A DNA stretch of 64,000 nucleotides from Oleiagrimonas sp. C23AA (GCF_011759385.1 NZ_JAARLY010000004.1:300519-364518), one strand, 5' to 3'; shown: positions 1 through 8,723, numbered from the stretch's first letter. The notes: generated from the letters alone by a model not told the origin. Numbers and translations: made by a program.

Positions 1-239
1 AGGCTGGGCGCAGCGTCGGGGCGCTGGCGCTCGTCCTGGTTCAGCCAGCGCGGCGCGGCGCGCCCGGCATTGGCCAGCAGGCGGCCCTCGCTGTCGATGG
101 CCAGTACGCGGCTTTGCGGCTGCTGCCATTGCGCCTGCACCCACGCCGCGTCGTCACGCCGCTCGGCGGCGCGATCCAGGGCCAGATCGGTGAAGGCGTT
201 GGCGCGGTAGCGCAAGGCGACTGAGCCGGGCCGGTCCAC
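1..239 (-). CDS. nudC: NAD(+) diphosphatase NudC, N-terminal part (cut by window edge)
   Basis: The last 239 bases encode, on the minus strand, the N-terminal NUDIX-like domain of an NADH pyrophosphatase. The reading frame from a GTG at 239 is open to the window edge and gives the 'FTDLALDRAAERRDD' type start seen in this family, which hydrolyses NAD(H) and de-caps NAD-capped RNA. The zinc motif and the Nudix box lie outside the window, so assignment rests on this N-terminal signature only. The GTG starts one base beyond the stop codon of erpA, so the two genes are probably cotranscribed. An alternative is another Nudix hydrolase carrying the same N-terminal domain. Confidence 0.65.
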   Translation of the reverse strand, partial: MDRPGSVALRYRANAFTDLALDRAAERRDDAAWVQAQWQQPQSRVLAIDSEGRLLANAGRAAPRWLNQDERQRPDAAPS

Positions 240-240
240 G

Positions 241-609
241 TCAGATCGAGAACGACGAGCCGCAGCCGCAGGTGGTGCGTGCGTTCGGGTTGCGGATCAC
301 GAACTGCGCGCCGGTCAGGCTTTCGGCGTAGTCGATCTCGGCACCGCCCAGGTACTGCAGCGACAGCGGATCGACCAGCAGCGTGACGCCGTGCTTGTCC
401 AGCGCGAAATCATCCTCGGCGCGGGCTTCGTCAAAGGTGAAGCCGTACTGGAAGCCCGAGCAGCCACCGCCGCTGATGTACACGCGCAGCTTGAGCTCGG
501 GATTGCCCTCTTCGTCGATCAGCTCCTGCACTTTGCGCGCGGCAGCATCGGTGAACTCCAGCGGTGCGCCGCTGCTGCGGTAATCGGGCATGTCGAGGGA
601 AACTTCCAT
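241..609 (-). CDS. erpA: Iron-sulfur cluster insertion protein ErpA
   Basis: A 122-residue A-type Fe-S carrier that passes [4Fe-4S] or [2Fe-2S] clusters to apo-proteins in the cytoplasm. The three cluster-binding cysteines are visible: Cys50 in [11 protein letters not shown] and Cys114 and Cys116 in TTCGCGSSF near the C-terminus. Length and motif spacing fit ErpA/IscA; the N-terminal extension and FQYGF context favour ErpA over IscA. It is the first gene of a likely erpA-nudC unit. The bactofilin gene on the same strand ends 79 bp upstream of its start. Confidence 0.93.
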   Translation of the reverse strand: MEVSLDMPDYRSSGAPLEFTDAAARKVQELIDEEGNPELKLRVYISGGGCSGFQYGFTFDEARAEDDFALDKHGVTLLVDPLSLQYLGGAEIDYAESLTGAQFVIRNPNARTTCGCGSSFSI

Positions 610-688
610 GGCGTCAACGCTTGTGCGGAGCGCAAAGGCTCCGTCTTGATGTGGGGACCACCATTAGATGATGGCGGGTGCCCCAGGT

Positions 689-1156
689 TCAAGCCTCGTG
701 CGCCAGCTCGGCTTCTTCCGCCGGCACATTGACCGCCTGTGGAGCCGAAAGCTGCCGCGGTGTTTCCGTCTCGTGCACCATGCGACCGTTGATCTGGGCA
801 CCGGCGGCCATTTCCAGCACACGATAATGCACATCGCCTTCGATGCGGGCTTCGGCGGCCAGTTCCAGGCGATCGTAGACGTGGATGTCGCCCTTTACAT
901 GGCCGTTGATTACCGCGCGCGGTACCCGGATCTCGCCGATGACACGGCCGTGCTCGCTCAGCGTGAAGGTGCCCTCAGTGCCCGCTTCGGCGCGTACCGC
1001 GCCTTCCACGCAGCCATCCAGATGCAGGGTGCCGGCAAAGTGCACATCACCACAGACGCGCGCCCCCTGCGCCACCAGGCTGGTGTCGGCACAGGCCCGC
1101 GCCGAGTGGGACGGCCCAGCCGCCGAGCGCTTGTCACCCTTGGTCTGATTCCACAT
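689..1156 (-). CDS. Bactofilin (polymer-forming cytoskeletal protein)
   Basis: A 155-residue protein with the DUF583/bactofilin beta-helix, roughly residues 25-125, flanked by a short polar N-terminus and a proline- and glutamate-containing tail. Repeating turns such as GDVHFAGTLHLDGCVEG and INGHVKGDIHVYDRLEL show the regular right-handed beta-solenoid ladder. Bactofilins polymerise without nucleotide and scaffold cell-wall or envelope enzymes. The start codon lies inside the end of the upstream gene (23-bp overlap), so the two are translationally coupled, and the membrane-anchored upstream product is a plausible partner. The exact cell-biological role is unknown here. Confidence 0.88.
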   Translation of the reverse strand: MWNQTKGDKRSAAGPSHSARACADTSLVAQGARVCGDVHFAGTLHLDGCVEGAVRAEAGTEGTFTLSEHGRVIGEIRVPRAVINGHVKGDIHVYDRLELAAEARIEGDVHYRVLEMAAGAQINGRMVHETETPRQLSAPQAVNVPAEEAELAHEA

Positions 1157-1880
1157 CGTTGTTCTCCGCCTTGTTCAATGCATCGGCCCAGCTCACGGTC
1201 TGCTCGACCGCGCTGCCGTGGCGCGGCTGCACACTCACCTTCAGGCGGTTGGGTGTGAAGCCGGCCGGCAGCATCAGGGTGCCGTGAAGCTGCTGAAAAT
1301 ACTTGAACGAAAAGCTCAGATCCGGCGATTGGCCGTTCCCGGTCAGGGACTTTTCGTCCAGTGTGGTCAGCTTGCCATGGTCGATGCCCTCGACCGTCAG
1401 CATGACTTTGCCGTCCACCTGTCCGCCCTTGCGTGCGTTGCGCGTCAGCGTCAGGCCCAGGTTCCAGGCGCGCTGGGCACCGGTGACCGGCGCCAGCGTC
1501 ACGCGCTGCAGGTGCACGCCATCGCGCTGCGCGCCGCCGACCAGTCGCGAATAGAACGCCAGATCCGCGCGCAGGCCGTTGACCTGCTCATCGCGGTCGG
1601 ACAACGCCGATTGCAGGTGCTTCATCGATACTTGGTCCACGGTGCGCGCCTGGCGCAGATCGGCCAGCTGCTGCTTCAGCGTCTCGTTCTGTGCCCGCAG
1701 CTGGCGCTGGCCATGACCGACCACGGGCAGGCTGCTGTCACCGCTGGCCAACCATGCCGTCAGCAGTGCCACCAGTATCAGGCTGAGCAGCCACGCGGCG
1801 ATCCACGTGCCGCGACGCATCCGCGAGGGCGGTGCATCGGCAGGGCGAACCACGAAGCGGGGCGGTGGCTGAATAGGCAT
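1134..1880 (-). CDS. DUF6776-like membrane protein with coiled coil
   Basis: A single-pass inner-membrane protein. A basic, proline-rich N-terminus is followed by one hydrophobic segment (about residues 25-47 from the chosen ATG), then a coiled-coil stretch (RQLRAQNETLKQQLADL and following) and a C-terminal beta-rich domain of about 120 residues presumably in the periplasm. The layout matches a family of unknown function found beside bactofilins in xanthomonads, and the 23-bp overlap with the bactofilin gene supports a joint function. I chose the ATG at 1880 (MPIQPPP); an ATG at 1907 would add nine residues, and neither has a clear ribosome site. Family name is from memory. Confidence 0.65.
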   Translation of the reverse strand: MPIQPPPRFVVRPADAPPSRMRRGTWIAAWLLSLILVALLTAWLASGDSSLPVVGHGQRQLRAQNETLKQQLADLRQARTVDQVSMKHLQSALSDRDEQVNGLRADLAFYSRLVGGAQRDGVHLQRVTLAPVTGAQRAWNLGLTLTRNARKGGQVDGKVMLTVEGIDHGKLTTLDEKSLTGNGQSPDLSFSFKYFQQLHGTLMLPAGFTPNRLKVSVQPRHGSAVEQTVSWADALNKAENNDVESDQG

Positions 1881-2068
1881 GCTGGCACCGGTCAATGAGC
1901 AGCCCATCTAGCCAAAGCCCGGTGAAGCCGTCAAGAAAACGTGATGACGCGATGATGAACGGCGCGCTGCGGGCCGCTGCGTGGGCGGAGCCGGAGCGCC
2001 CGCCTATACTGGTCTGGCGCCTGCGCTGGTCGGCGTGCCCACTCCAGTTTCCCCAAGGACTCTTTCAC

Positions 2069-2500
2069 ATGCTCTGGCTGAAGGCCTTTCACGTCATTTT
2101 TGTGGTTACCTGGTTTGCCGGCCTGTTCTATTTGCCGCGACTGTTCATCTATCACGTGGAGGCCACCGAGCCAGCCTTGCGCGAGCGTTTCAAGGTGATG
2201 GAAAAGCGCCTGCTGGCGATCACCCACATCGGCGGCGGCCTGGCGGTCGCCTTTGGCATCGCGCTGGTGGTGTGGTGGATGCGTCATGCGCCGACCTATC
2301 TGAGCCACGCCGGCTGGTTCCACGCCAAGCTGGCGCTGGTGCTGGCGCTGATCGCCTATCACTTCAGCCTGGTGCGCATTGCCGGGCAGCTCAAACGCGA
2401 GACGTGTCGCTGGACCAGTCGCGGCCTGCGTCTCTATAACGAGCTGCCGGCACTGCTGCTGATAGCCATTGTCATCCTGGTGATCGTCAAGCCGTTCTGA
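2069..2500 (+). CDS. hemJ: Protoporphyrinogen IX oxidase HemJ (CopD/UPF0093 family)
   Basis: A 143-residue four-helix membrane protein of the HemJ family, which oxidises protoporphyrinogen IX to protoporphyrin IX in haem synthesis. The family's conserved early His is at position 8 (MLWLKAFHVIF) and the lysine of the third helix is in WFHAKLALVL. The ATG at 2069 is preceded by AAGGAC 8 bp upstream and gives the normal family length; the frame extends further upstream but that part is not HemJ-like. Together with hemF further right, it covers two late steps of haem synthesis in this window. It ends at a bidirectional terminator shared with bfr. Confidence 0.88.
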   Translation: MLWLKAFHVIFVVTWFAGLFYLPRLFIYHVEATEPALRERFKVMEKRLLAITHIGGGLAVAFGIALVVWWMRHAPTYLSHAGWFHAKLALVLALIAYHFSLVRIAGQLKRETCRWTSRGLRLYNELPALLLIAIVILVIVKPF

Positions 2501-2515
2501 ACTTGCTCCAGGCAT

Positions 2516-2555
2516 AAAAAAGCGCCGGCAGCCCTCAAGGCGCCGGCGCTTTTTT
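2516..2555. terminator. Bidirectional rho-independent terminator between hemJ and bfr
   Basis: A perfect stem AGCGCCGGC/GCCGGCGCT is flanked by an A-run on the left and a T-run on the right. It can terminate both the rightward hemJ transcript and the leftward bfr transcript. Confidence 0.9.
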
Positions 2556-2574
2556 AGTTTGAGCCGTGTCTGGC

Positions 2575-3057
2575 TCAGCTGGCGCTGGTAGCGCCGACCT
2601 TGCCCTGTAGATACAGCGGCTCGCCCAGCTTGGCGATCAGGTCGAGCTGGGTTTCCAGCCAGTCGATGTGTTCTTCTTCCGAGCACAGGATCTTTTCGAA
2701 CAGCTCGCGGCTGACGTAATCAGAAACCTGCTCGCAGTGCGCGACGGCTTCACGCAGCAGCGGCACGGCGGTGTGCTCGAGCTTCAGATCGCATTCGAGC
2801 GCTTCCTTCGGGCTCTCGCCGATCAGCAACTTGCCCAGGTGCTGCAGGTTGGGCAGGCCTTCCAGGAACAGGATGCGCTCGACCAGCCAATCGGCGTGCT
2901 TCATCTCGTCGATCGACTCGTGGTACTCGTGATCGGCCAGCGCCATATAGCCCCAGTTCTTGTACATGCGGGCGTGCAGGAAATACTGATTGATCGCGGT
3001 CAGCTCGTTGTAGAGCGCCTTGTTCAGAAATTCGATGACCTTGGCGTCGCCTTTCAT
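2575..3057 (-). CDS. bfr: Bacterioferritin
   Basis: A 160-residue ferritin-like protein that forms a 24-subunit haem-containing iron store. All diiron ferroxidase ligands are present: Glu18, Glu51, His54, Glu94, Glu127 and His130, and Met52 is the axial haem ligand at the subunit interface. A strong Shine-Dalgarno AAGGAGAG precedes the ATG. The gene for its electron-donor partner Bfd lies 127 bp upstream on the same strand. A TATAGT -10-like hexamer in that gap suggests bfr can also be transcribed on its own. Confidence 0.96.
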   Translation of the reverse strand: MKGDAKVIEFLNKALYNELTAINQYFLHARMYKNWGYMALADHEYHESIDEMKHADWLVERILFLEGLPNLQHLGKLLIGESPKEALECDLKLEHTAVPLLREAVAHCEQVSDYVSRELFEKILCSEEEHIDWLETQLDLIAKLGEPLYLQGKVGATSAS

Positions 3058-3184
3058 CGGCCTCTCCTTGAAATCTTTTGCGGGCAGGGTGCGTCAAGTC
3101 TGAGCATGACTATACCGCCCTGGCGCCGGCCGTGACGAAACGCAAATGGGGATGAATCGTGACACGCGCCGAAGGGCGCGGCGA

Positions 3185-3385
3185 TCAGGCGGCGGCGATC
3201 AGGCGCGCGGGTGCGCGGATCTGCACGATGGCTTCTTTCAGCGTCTGGCGCGCTTCCATCTCGCAGTTACCGCAGCAATCGGAGCAGCCGGTGCGCTGCT
3301 GCAAATCGGCAAACGAGTGCACGCCCTGCTCGGCGTGGCGGCGAATGTCGTGATCGGTGACGGCGTTACAGATGCACACGTACAT
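3185..3385 (-). CDS. bfd: Bacterioferritin-associated ferredoxin Bfd
   Basis: A 66-residue [2Fe-2S] ferredoxin with ligands Cys4, Cys6, Cys38 and Cys41 (MYVCIC near the start and GCSDCCGNC). Bfd reduces the haem of bacterioferritin so that stored ferric iron is released. The chosen ATG at 3385 reproduces the canonical MYVCIC start; a longer in-frame start at 3424 is unlikely because it would run into the operator. A good Fur box sits about 41-55 bp upstream of the start, as expected for iron-starvation induction. Confidence 0.93.
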   Translation of the reverse strand: MYVCICNAVTDHDIRRHAEQGVHSFADLQQRTGCSDCCGNCEMEARQTLKEAIVQIRAPARLIAAA

Positions 3386-3425
3386 GAGGCAGGTACCCTC
3401 TGGGACGTGCGCATTCAAACGCAAA

Positions 3426-3440
3426 TGCGAATGATTGTCA
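3426..3440 (-). promoter_or_regulatory. Fur box upstream of bfd
   Basis: Read on the minus strand the site is TGACAATCATTCGCA, which matches 12 of 14 fixed positions of the 7-1-7 Fur consensus TGATAATNATTATCA. A further ATCATT half-site lies just beside it. Its position 41-55 bp before the bfd start fits a promoter-overlapping operator, so bfd would be derepressed under iron limitation. Confidence 0.6.
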
Positions 3441-3484
3441 ATGATTGCCGCATGACGTTTCGGCTTGCGGCAGCAGGCATCCGG

Positions 3485-4021
3485 TCAGGCCGCAGCGAAC
3501 CCTCGTGCCGGCCCTGGCCCACGTGGCCGCTCGATGTGCACACGGCACGTACGTTCGACCAAGGGCGCGAACTGGCGCAAGGCCCGTTCATACACCTGCC
3601 GCTTGAACGAGACCACATGATCGGCCGGATACCAGAAATCGACCCAGCGCCAGGAGTCGAACTCCGGCTTGTCGGCCGCGTCCAGGCGCAGGTGATCCTC
3701 CTCGCCGGTGAAACGAAGCAGGAACCACACCTGCTTCTGGCCGATGCACATGGGCCGCTGGTGTCGGCGCAGGTACCGGTGCGGCAGGCGATAGCGCAGC
3801 CAACCGGGAGTGGTGGCGAGTACCTCCACATGCCCCTGCCCGAGGCCGGTTTCCTCTTCCAGCTCGCGATACATGGCCTCGATGGGCGTTTCATCCGAGC
3901 GCATGCCGCCCTGGGGAAACTGCCAGCCATCACGACTGACGCGACGGGCCCAGAACAGCCGGCCATCGGCGTTCAGCAGTACAATGCCCACATTGGGACG
4001 ATAACCATCGGCGTCGATCAT
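3485..4021 (-). CDS. rppH: RNA pyrophosphohydrolase RppH
   Basis: A 178-residue Nudix hydrolase that removes pyrophosphate from the 5' triphosphate of mRNA and so starts 5'-end-dependent decay. The Nudix box GX5EX7REXXEEXG is complete ([20 protein letters not shown]). The N-terminal [15 protein letters not shown] and the WRWVDFWYP segment are typical of RppH. The ATG at 4021 has the strong Shine-Dalgarno GAGGAGG about 5 bp upstream; the upstream in-frame extension has none. The C-terminal tail after residue 160 is basic and proline/glycine-rich. Confidence 0.93.
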   Translation of the reverse strand: MIDADGYRPNVGIVLLNADGRLFWARRVSRDGWQFPQGGMRSDETPIEAMYRELEEETGLGQGHVEVLATTPGWLRYRLPHRYLRRHQRPMCIGQKQVWFLLRFTGEEDHLRLDAADKPEFDSWRWVDFWYPADHVVSFKRQVYERALRQFAPLVERTCRVHIERPRGPGPARGFAAA

Positions 4022-4232
4022 GCCGGCCTCCTCGTCCGAGCCTTTGGGTGACCACCGCGTGCCTGCCGCCAGGGTTGGCGGGTGTGCCCGCGATGGACCG
4101 TTGGTTCGATTCAACCACAGGGGTCGAGCCCGGGCAAGGCAAACACCCCTTGAACCTTTTCCGCTGGCCGACTACACTTTCGCGCCCCTGAGTTGTTGCG
4201 CGACCAGCCTTGCAGCAACCGGTACCCAACGT

Positions 4233-4309
4233 GGCTAGGTAGCTCAGCTGGTTAGAGCGCGGCACTCATAATGCTGAGGTCGGCGGTTCGAGCCCGCCTC
4301 TAGCCACCA
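4233..4309 (+). tRNA. tRNA-Met (CAU), elongator
   Basis: A complete 77-nt tRNA cloverleaf. The acceptor stem GGCTAGG pairs with TCTAGCC, the D-arm is normal, and the anticodon stem CGGCA/TGCTG encloses loop CTCATAA with anticodon CAT. The T-arm is GGCGG-TTCGAGC-CCGCC and the 3' ACCA is encoded. The GGCTA.GTAGCTCAG start resembles elongator tRNA-Met rather than the lysidine-modified tRNA-Ile(CAU), whose acceptor begins GGCCC. Confidence 0.93.
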
Positions 4310-4344
4310 CTAAAGCGATCCGGCAGCGTCTTCGCGCCGGTGAA

Positions 4345-4386
4345 CACAAAAAAACCGCACCCTTTAACGGGCGCGGTTTTTTTGTG
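4345..4386. terminator. Bidirectional terminator after tRNA-Met and cyoD
   Basis: The inverted repeat CACAAAAAAACCGC / GCGGTTTTTTTGTG with a short GC-containing loop has A- and T-runs on both sides. It can end the rightward tRNA transcript and the leftward cyo operon. Confidence 0.85.
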
Positions 4387-4407
4387 TCGCAGGTGGGTGT
4401 TTGAGCG

Positions 4408-4716
4408 CTACACCATCCGCGAGTGCAGGTTGAACAGCACCACCAGGGTGCCGCCGACCATCAGCAGCACGATCAGGGTCGAGAACAGCAGCAGGTTCAG
4501 ATCATCGCGGTGCGAACTGCGGCCGATGTGCAGGAAATATTTGAAGTGGGCGACCACCTGGGTCAATCCCAGGATGAAGATCAGCGTCAGCGCCCATACC
4601 GGCGACAGCAGGTGCCAGGCGACCACGGCGAACGGGATCGCTGTCAGCAGCAGGGCCCAACCCAGCCCGGTGGCGTACTTGCGCAGCTCTTTGCGGTATT
4701 CGGCGTGGTTTTCCAT
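4408..4716 (-). CDS. cyoD: Cytochrome bo3 quinol oxidase subunit IV (CyoD)
   Basis: A 102-residue protein with three hydrophobic helices, the small subunit IV of the haem-copper quinol oxidase, thought to help assemble the CuB site. The segment LTQVVAHFKYFLHI is diagnostic for CyoD. The ATG overlaps the stop codon of cyoC by one base (TAATG), so translation is coupled. It is the last gene of cyoABCD; a bidirectional terminator follows and no cyoE (haem O synthase) is found here. Confidence 0.93.
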   Translation of the reverse strand: MENHAEYRKELRKYATGLGWALLLTAIPFAVVAWHLLSPVWALTLIFILGLTQVVAHFKYFLHIGRSSHRDDLNLLLFSTLIVLLMVGGTLVVLFNLHSRMV

Positions 4717-5336
4717 TACAGCAACCCCTGCAGGTAGACCACCGAGAAGATGCCCACCCAGATGATGTCCAGAAAGTGCCAGAACAGGCCCAGCCGCATG
4801 ATCCGCGTCTTGACCTGATCGCTCAGGCCAAACACGCCCAGCTGGATCAGCATGATGATGGTCCATACGCAGCCCGAGGCCACGTGCAGGCCATGCGTGG
4901 AGACCAGGGCGAAGAACGCCGACAGAAAGCCGCTGCGATGCGGTACGGCTCCCTTGCCGGCCATGGAGTGGAAGTCGTGCAGCTCAAAGCCCAGGAAGGT
5001 CATGCCCAGCAGCAGCGTGACGATCAGCCAGCCGACCAGGTGCCGTAGCCGTTCGGGGCGGTACTTCATCGACAGCGAGGCCATGCCGAAGGTGAAGCTG
5101 GACACCAGCAGCAGCACGGTCTCGATGAAGGCGCTTTTCAGCTCGAACGATTGATGCGTGCCCGGGCCGCCGGCGGTGTTGTGCATCATCACGCCGTAGG
5201 TGGCAAACAGCAGCGCGAAGATCACCGCGTCGCTCATCATGAACACCCAGAAGCCGAATAGCGGACTCTCCGCCTGCTGGTGGGTGTCGCGGTCCTTGTT
5301 CTTAAGGTTTATCCCGGCGTGTTTTTGCTCGCTCAC
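4716..5336 (-). CDS. cyoC: Cytochrome bo3 quinol oxidase subunit III (CyoC)
   Basis: A 206-residue five-helix membrane subunit of the haem-copper oxidase family III (FGFWVFMMSDAVIFALLF near the N-terminus, HGLHVASGCVW further on). It binds no cofactor but stabilises subunit I. The start is GTG at 5336, which overlaps the cyoB stop as GTGA; this gives the normal start length and coupled translation, while the frame upstream of it is only the antisense-compatible end of cyoB. Confidence 0.93.
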   Translation of the reverse strand: MSEQKHAGINLKNKDRDTHQQAESPLFGFWVFMMSDAVIFALLFATYGVMMHNTAGGPGTHQSFELKSAFIETVLLLVSSFTFGMASLSMKYRPERLRHLVGWLIVTLLLGMTFLGFELHDFHSMAGKGAVPHRSGFLSAFFALVSTHGLHVASGCVWTIIMLIQLGVFGLSDQVKTRIMRLGLFWHFLDIIWVGIFSVVYLQGLL

Positions 5337-7399
5337 GGTGCCACCTCCGCCAGGCCCTGATTGGTGGGGTCGGTTTCGTGGTCGCGCGACACCGGCTGGG
5401 CGGCAGCCACCTTGTCCAGCCACGCCTTGTGCTGGTCACGCAGCTGGTCGGCGCTGATGGTGTGATGGGTATGGGTAATGAAGCTGCGTGCGATTACCGC
5501 ACCCCACACCACCACCAGTCCCAGGATGGCCATCCACCAGATATGCCAGACCAGGCCAAAGGCGCCGACAAAGCCGGCCGCGCCCATCACCACCGCGGTG
5601 GCGCTGTTGTTGGGCATCTGGATGTCCTCGTAGGCGTCCTTGTCGGGCAGCACATAGGCGCTACCGTGTTCTTTCATCCACATGAACTGATCGCGGTCGT
5701 GCACCTTGGGCACGGTATAGAAATTCATCTCCGGTGCCGGACATGGCGACCACCACTCCAGGCTGCGCGCATCCCACGGGTCACCCAGTGGCACGCGCGT
5801 GCGCTTGTGCTGCCACAGGCTGACCAGCAACTGCGCGATCAGCGCGAACAGGCCCAGGCCCAGAATTACCGCGCCCACTTCGGCCACATACATGTAAGGC
5901 GCAAAGGCCGGGTTGTATATTTCCTGCGCGCGTCGCGGCATGCCCTGGATGCCGGTGAAGTACAGCGGGAAGAAGGCCAACACGAAGCCGATGCCGAAAC
6001 ACCAGGCGCTGAGCTTGCCCAGGGCCTCGTTGAGACGGAAACCAAAGGCCTTGGGAAACCAGAAGTTGTAGCCGGCCAGCATGCCGAACAGCGTGCCGGG
6101 GATCAGCATGTTGTGGAAATGCGCCACCAGGAAGGTGGTGTTGTGCAGCTGGAAGTCCACCGGCGGCGTGGCCAGGATGATCCCGGTCAGCCCGCCAATC
6201 ACAAACAGCACCATGAACAGCACCGAGTACAGCATCGGCGTGGTCAGGCGCACACGGCCGCGGTACATGGTCAGCATCCAGTCGTAGATTTTCACGCCCG
6301 TGGGGATGCCGATCAGCATGGTGGCAATGCCAAAGAACGCGTTGACGCCGGCGCTCTGGCCCATGGTGAAAAAGTGATGCAGCCACACCGTGAATGACAG
6401 CACCGCGATGACCATGGTGGCGATCACCAGTGACTTGTAACCGTACAGGCGCTTGCTGGAGAAGGTGGCGAACACCTCGGAGAACACGCCGAACGAAGGC
6501 AGGATCAGGATGTACACCTCCGGATGGCCAAACAGCCAGAACAGGTTGGCGTAATTCATCATGTCGCCGCCCATGCCGTTGGTGAAGAAATGGAAGTCGG
6601 CGTAGCGGTCCAGAGCCAGCATCAGCGTGCACACGGTCAGCGGCGGCATCGCGAAGATCATCAGGATGCTGGTGCACAGCGAGGTCCAGGTGAACAGCGG
6701 CAGCTTGAAAAAGCTCATGCCGGGCGCGCGTTCCTTGTAGATGGTCACGGCGAAATTCAAGCCCGTCAGCGTGGTGCCGATCGAACTTAAGGTCAGCGCC
6801 CAGATCCAGTAGTCGGGGCCGACCGACGGCATGGTGTGCAGCTCGGTGTAGGGCGGATAGCCGCTCCAGCCGCCGGTGGAGAATTTGCCGATCACCAGCG
6901 AGATCAGGATCATGCCGGCGCCGGCCACAGTCATCCACAGGCTGATCGCGTTGAGTAGCGGAAAGCGCACGTCGCGCGCGCCAATCTGCTGCGGCATCAC
7001 CACGTTGATCAGGCCGGTCAGGAACGGCATGGCCATGAAGAAGATCATGATCGTGCCGTGGGTGGAGAACAGCTGGCCAAAATGCTCCGGCGGCAGGTAA
7101 CCGGGGTTATTGATGGCCATGGCCTGCTGCGTGCGCATCATGATGCCTTCGATCACGCCGCGCGAGAGCATCACCAGCGCCAGCATCACGTACATGATGC
7201 CGATCTTCTTGTGGTCCAGGCTGGTCAGCCACTCCTTCCAGATGTAGCGCCACTTGCCCAAGTAGGTGATCAGTGCGATGGCGGCCAGCGCGCCGAACAC
7301 TTCGGCACCGGCGCCGATGGTGGCGATGGGGCTGTAGAACGGCAGCGAGTTGTAGTTGAGCTCGCCAAAGAAGAAATGCCAGAGCGGGCTTGCGTTCAT
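5333..7399 (-). CDS. cyoB: Cytochrome bo3 quinol oxidase subunit I (CyoB)
   Basis: A 688-residue catalytic subunit that oxidises ubiquinol and reduces O2 to water while pumping protons. Haem-copper ligands are visible: the His of STHGTIMIFF for the low-spin haem, HPEVY (CuB His and cross-linked Tyr), the His-His pair in VWLHHFF, and HFHNM for the haem o3 and b ligands. The extra N- and C-terminal helices typical of quinol oxidases are present. The gene begins with an ATGA overlap to cyoA and ends with a GTGA overlap to cyoC. Confidence 0.96.
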   Translation of the reverse strand: MNASPLWHFFFGELNYNSLPFYSPIATIGAGAEVFGALAAIALITYLGKWRYIWKEWLTSLDHKKIGIMYVMLALVMLSRGVIEGIMMRTQQAMAINNPGYLPPEHFGQLFSTHGTIMIFFMAMPFLTGLINVVMPQQIGARDVRFPLLNAISLWMTVAGAGMILISLVIGKFSTGGWSGYPPYTELHTMPSVGPDYWIWALTLSSIGTTLTGLNFAVTIYKERAPGMSFFKLPLFTWTSLCTSILMIFAMPPLTVCTLMLALDRYADFHFFTNGMGGDMMNYANLFWLFGHPEVYILILPSFGVFSEVFATFSSKRLYGYKSLVIATMVIAVLSFTVWLHHFFTMGQSAGVNAFFGIATMLIGIPTGVKIYDWMLTMYRGRVRLTTPMLYSVLFMVLFVIGGLTGIILATPPVDFQLHNTTFLVAHFHNMLIPGTLFGMLAGYNFWFPKAFGFRLNEALGKLSAWCFGIGFVLAFFPLYFTGIQGMPRRAQEIYNPAFAPYMYVAEVGAVILGLGLFALIAQLLVSLWQHKRTRVPLGDPWDARSLEWWSPCPAPEMNFYTVPKVHDRDQFMWMKEHGSAYVLPDKDAYEDIQMPNNSATAVVMGAAGFVGAFGLVWHIWWMAILGLVVVWGAVIARSFITHTHHTISADQLRDQHKAWLDKVAAAQPVSRDHETDPTNQGLAEVAP

Positions 7400-8331
7400 G
7401 CGTGCGATCCGTTCGCTGCGGCACCGCAGGCCGGAGCCGGGTGCAGGACATATTTGTGGATCACCCAGGAGAACAGGCCCGGGGTGACACTGCGGTAAAA
7501 GCGGGGCTTGTCGACATTGCTGGGGCGCGCCAGCTGCTTATAGGTGGGACAGTCCAGCGACTGGCCGCTGGCCCTGACCTTGTCGATCCAGCTTTCAAAT
7601 GACGCCGGCGCCATGGCGATGGTGCGAAACTTCTGCTTCTGGAAACCAAAGCCGTTGTACTGCGTGTTCTCGCCGCGGAAGTTGCCCGGTTGGTCAGCCT
7701 GCAGCCATTGCTGGGTCTTCATGCCGGCCATGGCGTAGATCTGCCCGGCCAGGCGCGGAATCAGCAGCGACAGCATCACCGTGTCCGAGGTCATCTCAAG
7801 ATGCACCGGGCGTCCGGTGGGAATCACCAGCTGGTTGACACTGGCCACGTGCTGGTCCGGATAAATGAACAGCCATTTCCAGTCCAGGCCGATCACCTGC
7901 ACGGTCAGCGGCTTCTGATTCGATGGCAGTGGCCGGTAAGGGTCGAGCTTGTGCGAGTTGATCCACACCATCACGCCGAGCACCGCCACAATCAGGATCG
8001 GCACGCCCCAGGCCAGGATTTCCAGCGTCCAGGAGAATGTCCACTTGGGCTTGTAGGCGGCGTTGTTGTTCTTGCCTCGACGATAGCGCCACAGCAGCCA
8101 GGGCGTGCCAACCAGCACCGGCACCACCACGATCAGGGTGAGGGCGATCACCTCGAAAAACAGCGTGCGCTCGTCGTGGGCAACGCGCCCGTGCGGGTGC
8201 AGAAACCCGTGTTCCAGACTGCAGCCGGAAAGCAGCGCCATCACCGCCGGCGGCAGCAGGCGTGCAAGGCGCCCGAGCGGGGCGACTCGTGAGCGTGCCG
8301 TGCGTTTGAAGCCGTTGGTGGACCTGCGCAT
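7396..8331 (-). CDS. cyoA: Cytochrome bo3 quinol oxidase subunit II (CyoA), lipoprotein
   Basis: A 311-residue lipoprotein with a basic n-region, lipobox LLSGC at about residue 37, two transmembrane helices and a periplasmic cupredoxin-like domain. The domain lacks the CuA cysteines, as expected for a quinol rather than cytochrome c oxidase, and keeps the DWKWLFIYP segment of the family. The ATG at 8331 gives a sensible signal peptide; another ATG at 8352 would add seven residues and has equally weak ribosome-site support. First gene of cyoABCD. Confidence 0.92.
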   Translation of the reverse strand: MRRSTNGFKRTARSRVAPLGRLARLLPPAVMALLSGCSLEHGFLHPHGRVAHDERTLFFEVIALTLIVVVPVLVGTPWLLWRYRRGKNNNAAYKPKWTFSWTLEILAWGVPILIVAVLGVMVWINSHKLDPYRPLPSNQKPLTVQVIGLDWKWLFIYPDQHVASVNQLVIPTGRPVHLEMTSDTVMLSLLIPRLAGQIYAMAGMKTQQWLQADQPGNFRGENTQYNGFGFQKQKFRTIAMAPASFESWIDKVRASGQSLDCPTYKQLARPSNVDKPRFYRSVTPGLFSWVIHKYVLHPAPACGAAANGSHA

Positions 8332-8723
8332 TGAGGGGGGGGATCGATGCATGCTCGTTGACACCGCTGGCGGCCCATGGGCGGGCCGTTGAGCCGATCG
8401 CAAGCCCGTTTGCCGCGTTGGCGCTCCTGGCGGGGCGTCGCACGATGACCGCATCGGGCTGCGATTCCACATCGGACCGGCCCGGTGCTACCGGGAGCAA
8501 AAGGGTCCGCGAAACCGTCTGCCTTCCTTGCCGGCGGCATCAGGTCGCTAACGCGAGCCTTGTGGCGTCGCTGGTCGGCATGCCGGAAAGCCTGAACGAT
8601 GCTAGGCGCGGCCCCGCGAATTTCGCGTGTACACACCCCTTTGCCAGCGCCACGTGACCTACACGACCACGCGCATGAACGCTGCCGATCCGCGATGGAA
8701 AGCGGACCGGCAGCGGATCAATT
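8332..8723. other. 392-bp non-coding region upstream of cyoA
   Basis: No convincing gene is seen. The region must contain the leftward cyo promoter, but no clear -35/-10 pair could be picked. It holds the perfect dyads GCGAATTTCGC (8616-8626) and GTGTACAC (8627-8634), side by side and possibly operators, and a terminator-like hairpin at 8680-8715 belonging to the copper receptor gene. Confidence 0.5.
8680..8715 (-). terminator. Hairpin after the copper receptor gene
   Basis: The arms CGCTGCCGATCCGC and GCGGACCGGCAGCG pair over 14 positions with one mismatch around an 8-nt loop, just after the receptor's stop codon. There is no T-run, so termination efficiency is uncertain. Confidence 0.5.

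Noticed and set aside
4233..4309. tRNA-Ile with lysidine (CAU)
   Set aside because: The GGCTAGGTAGCTCAG start and acceptor stem resemble elongator tRNA-Met; tRNA-Ile2 starts GGCCC.
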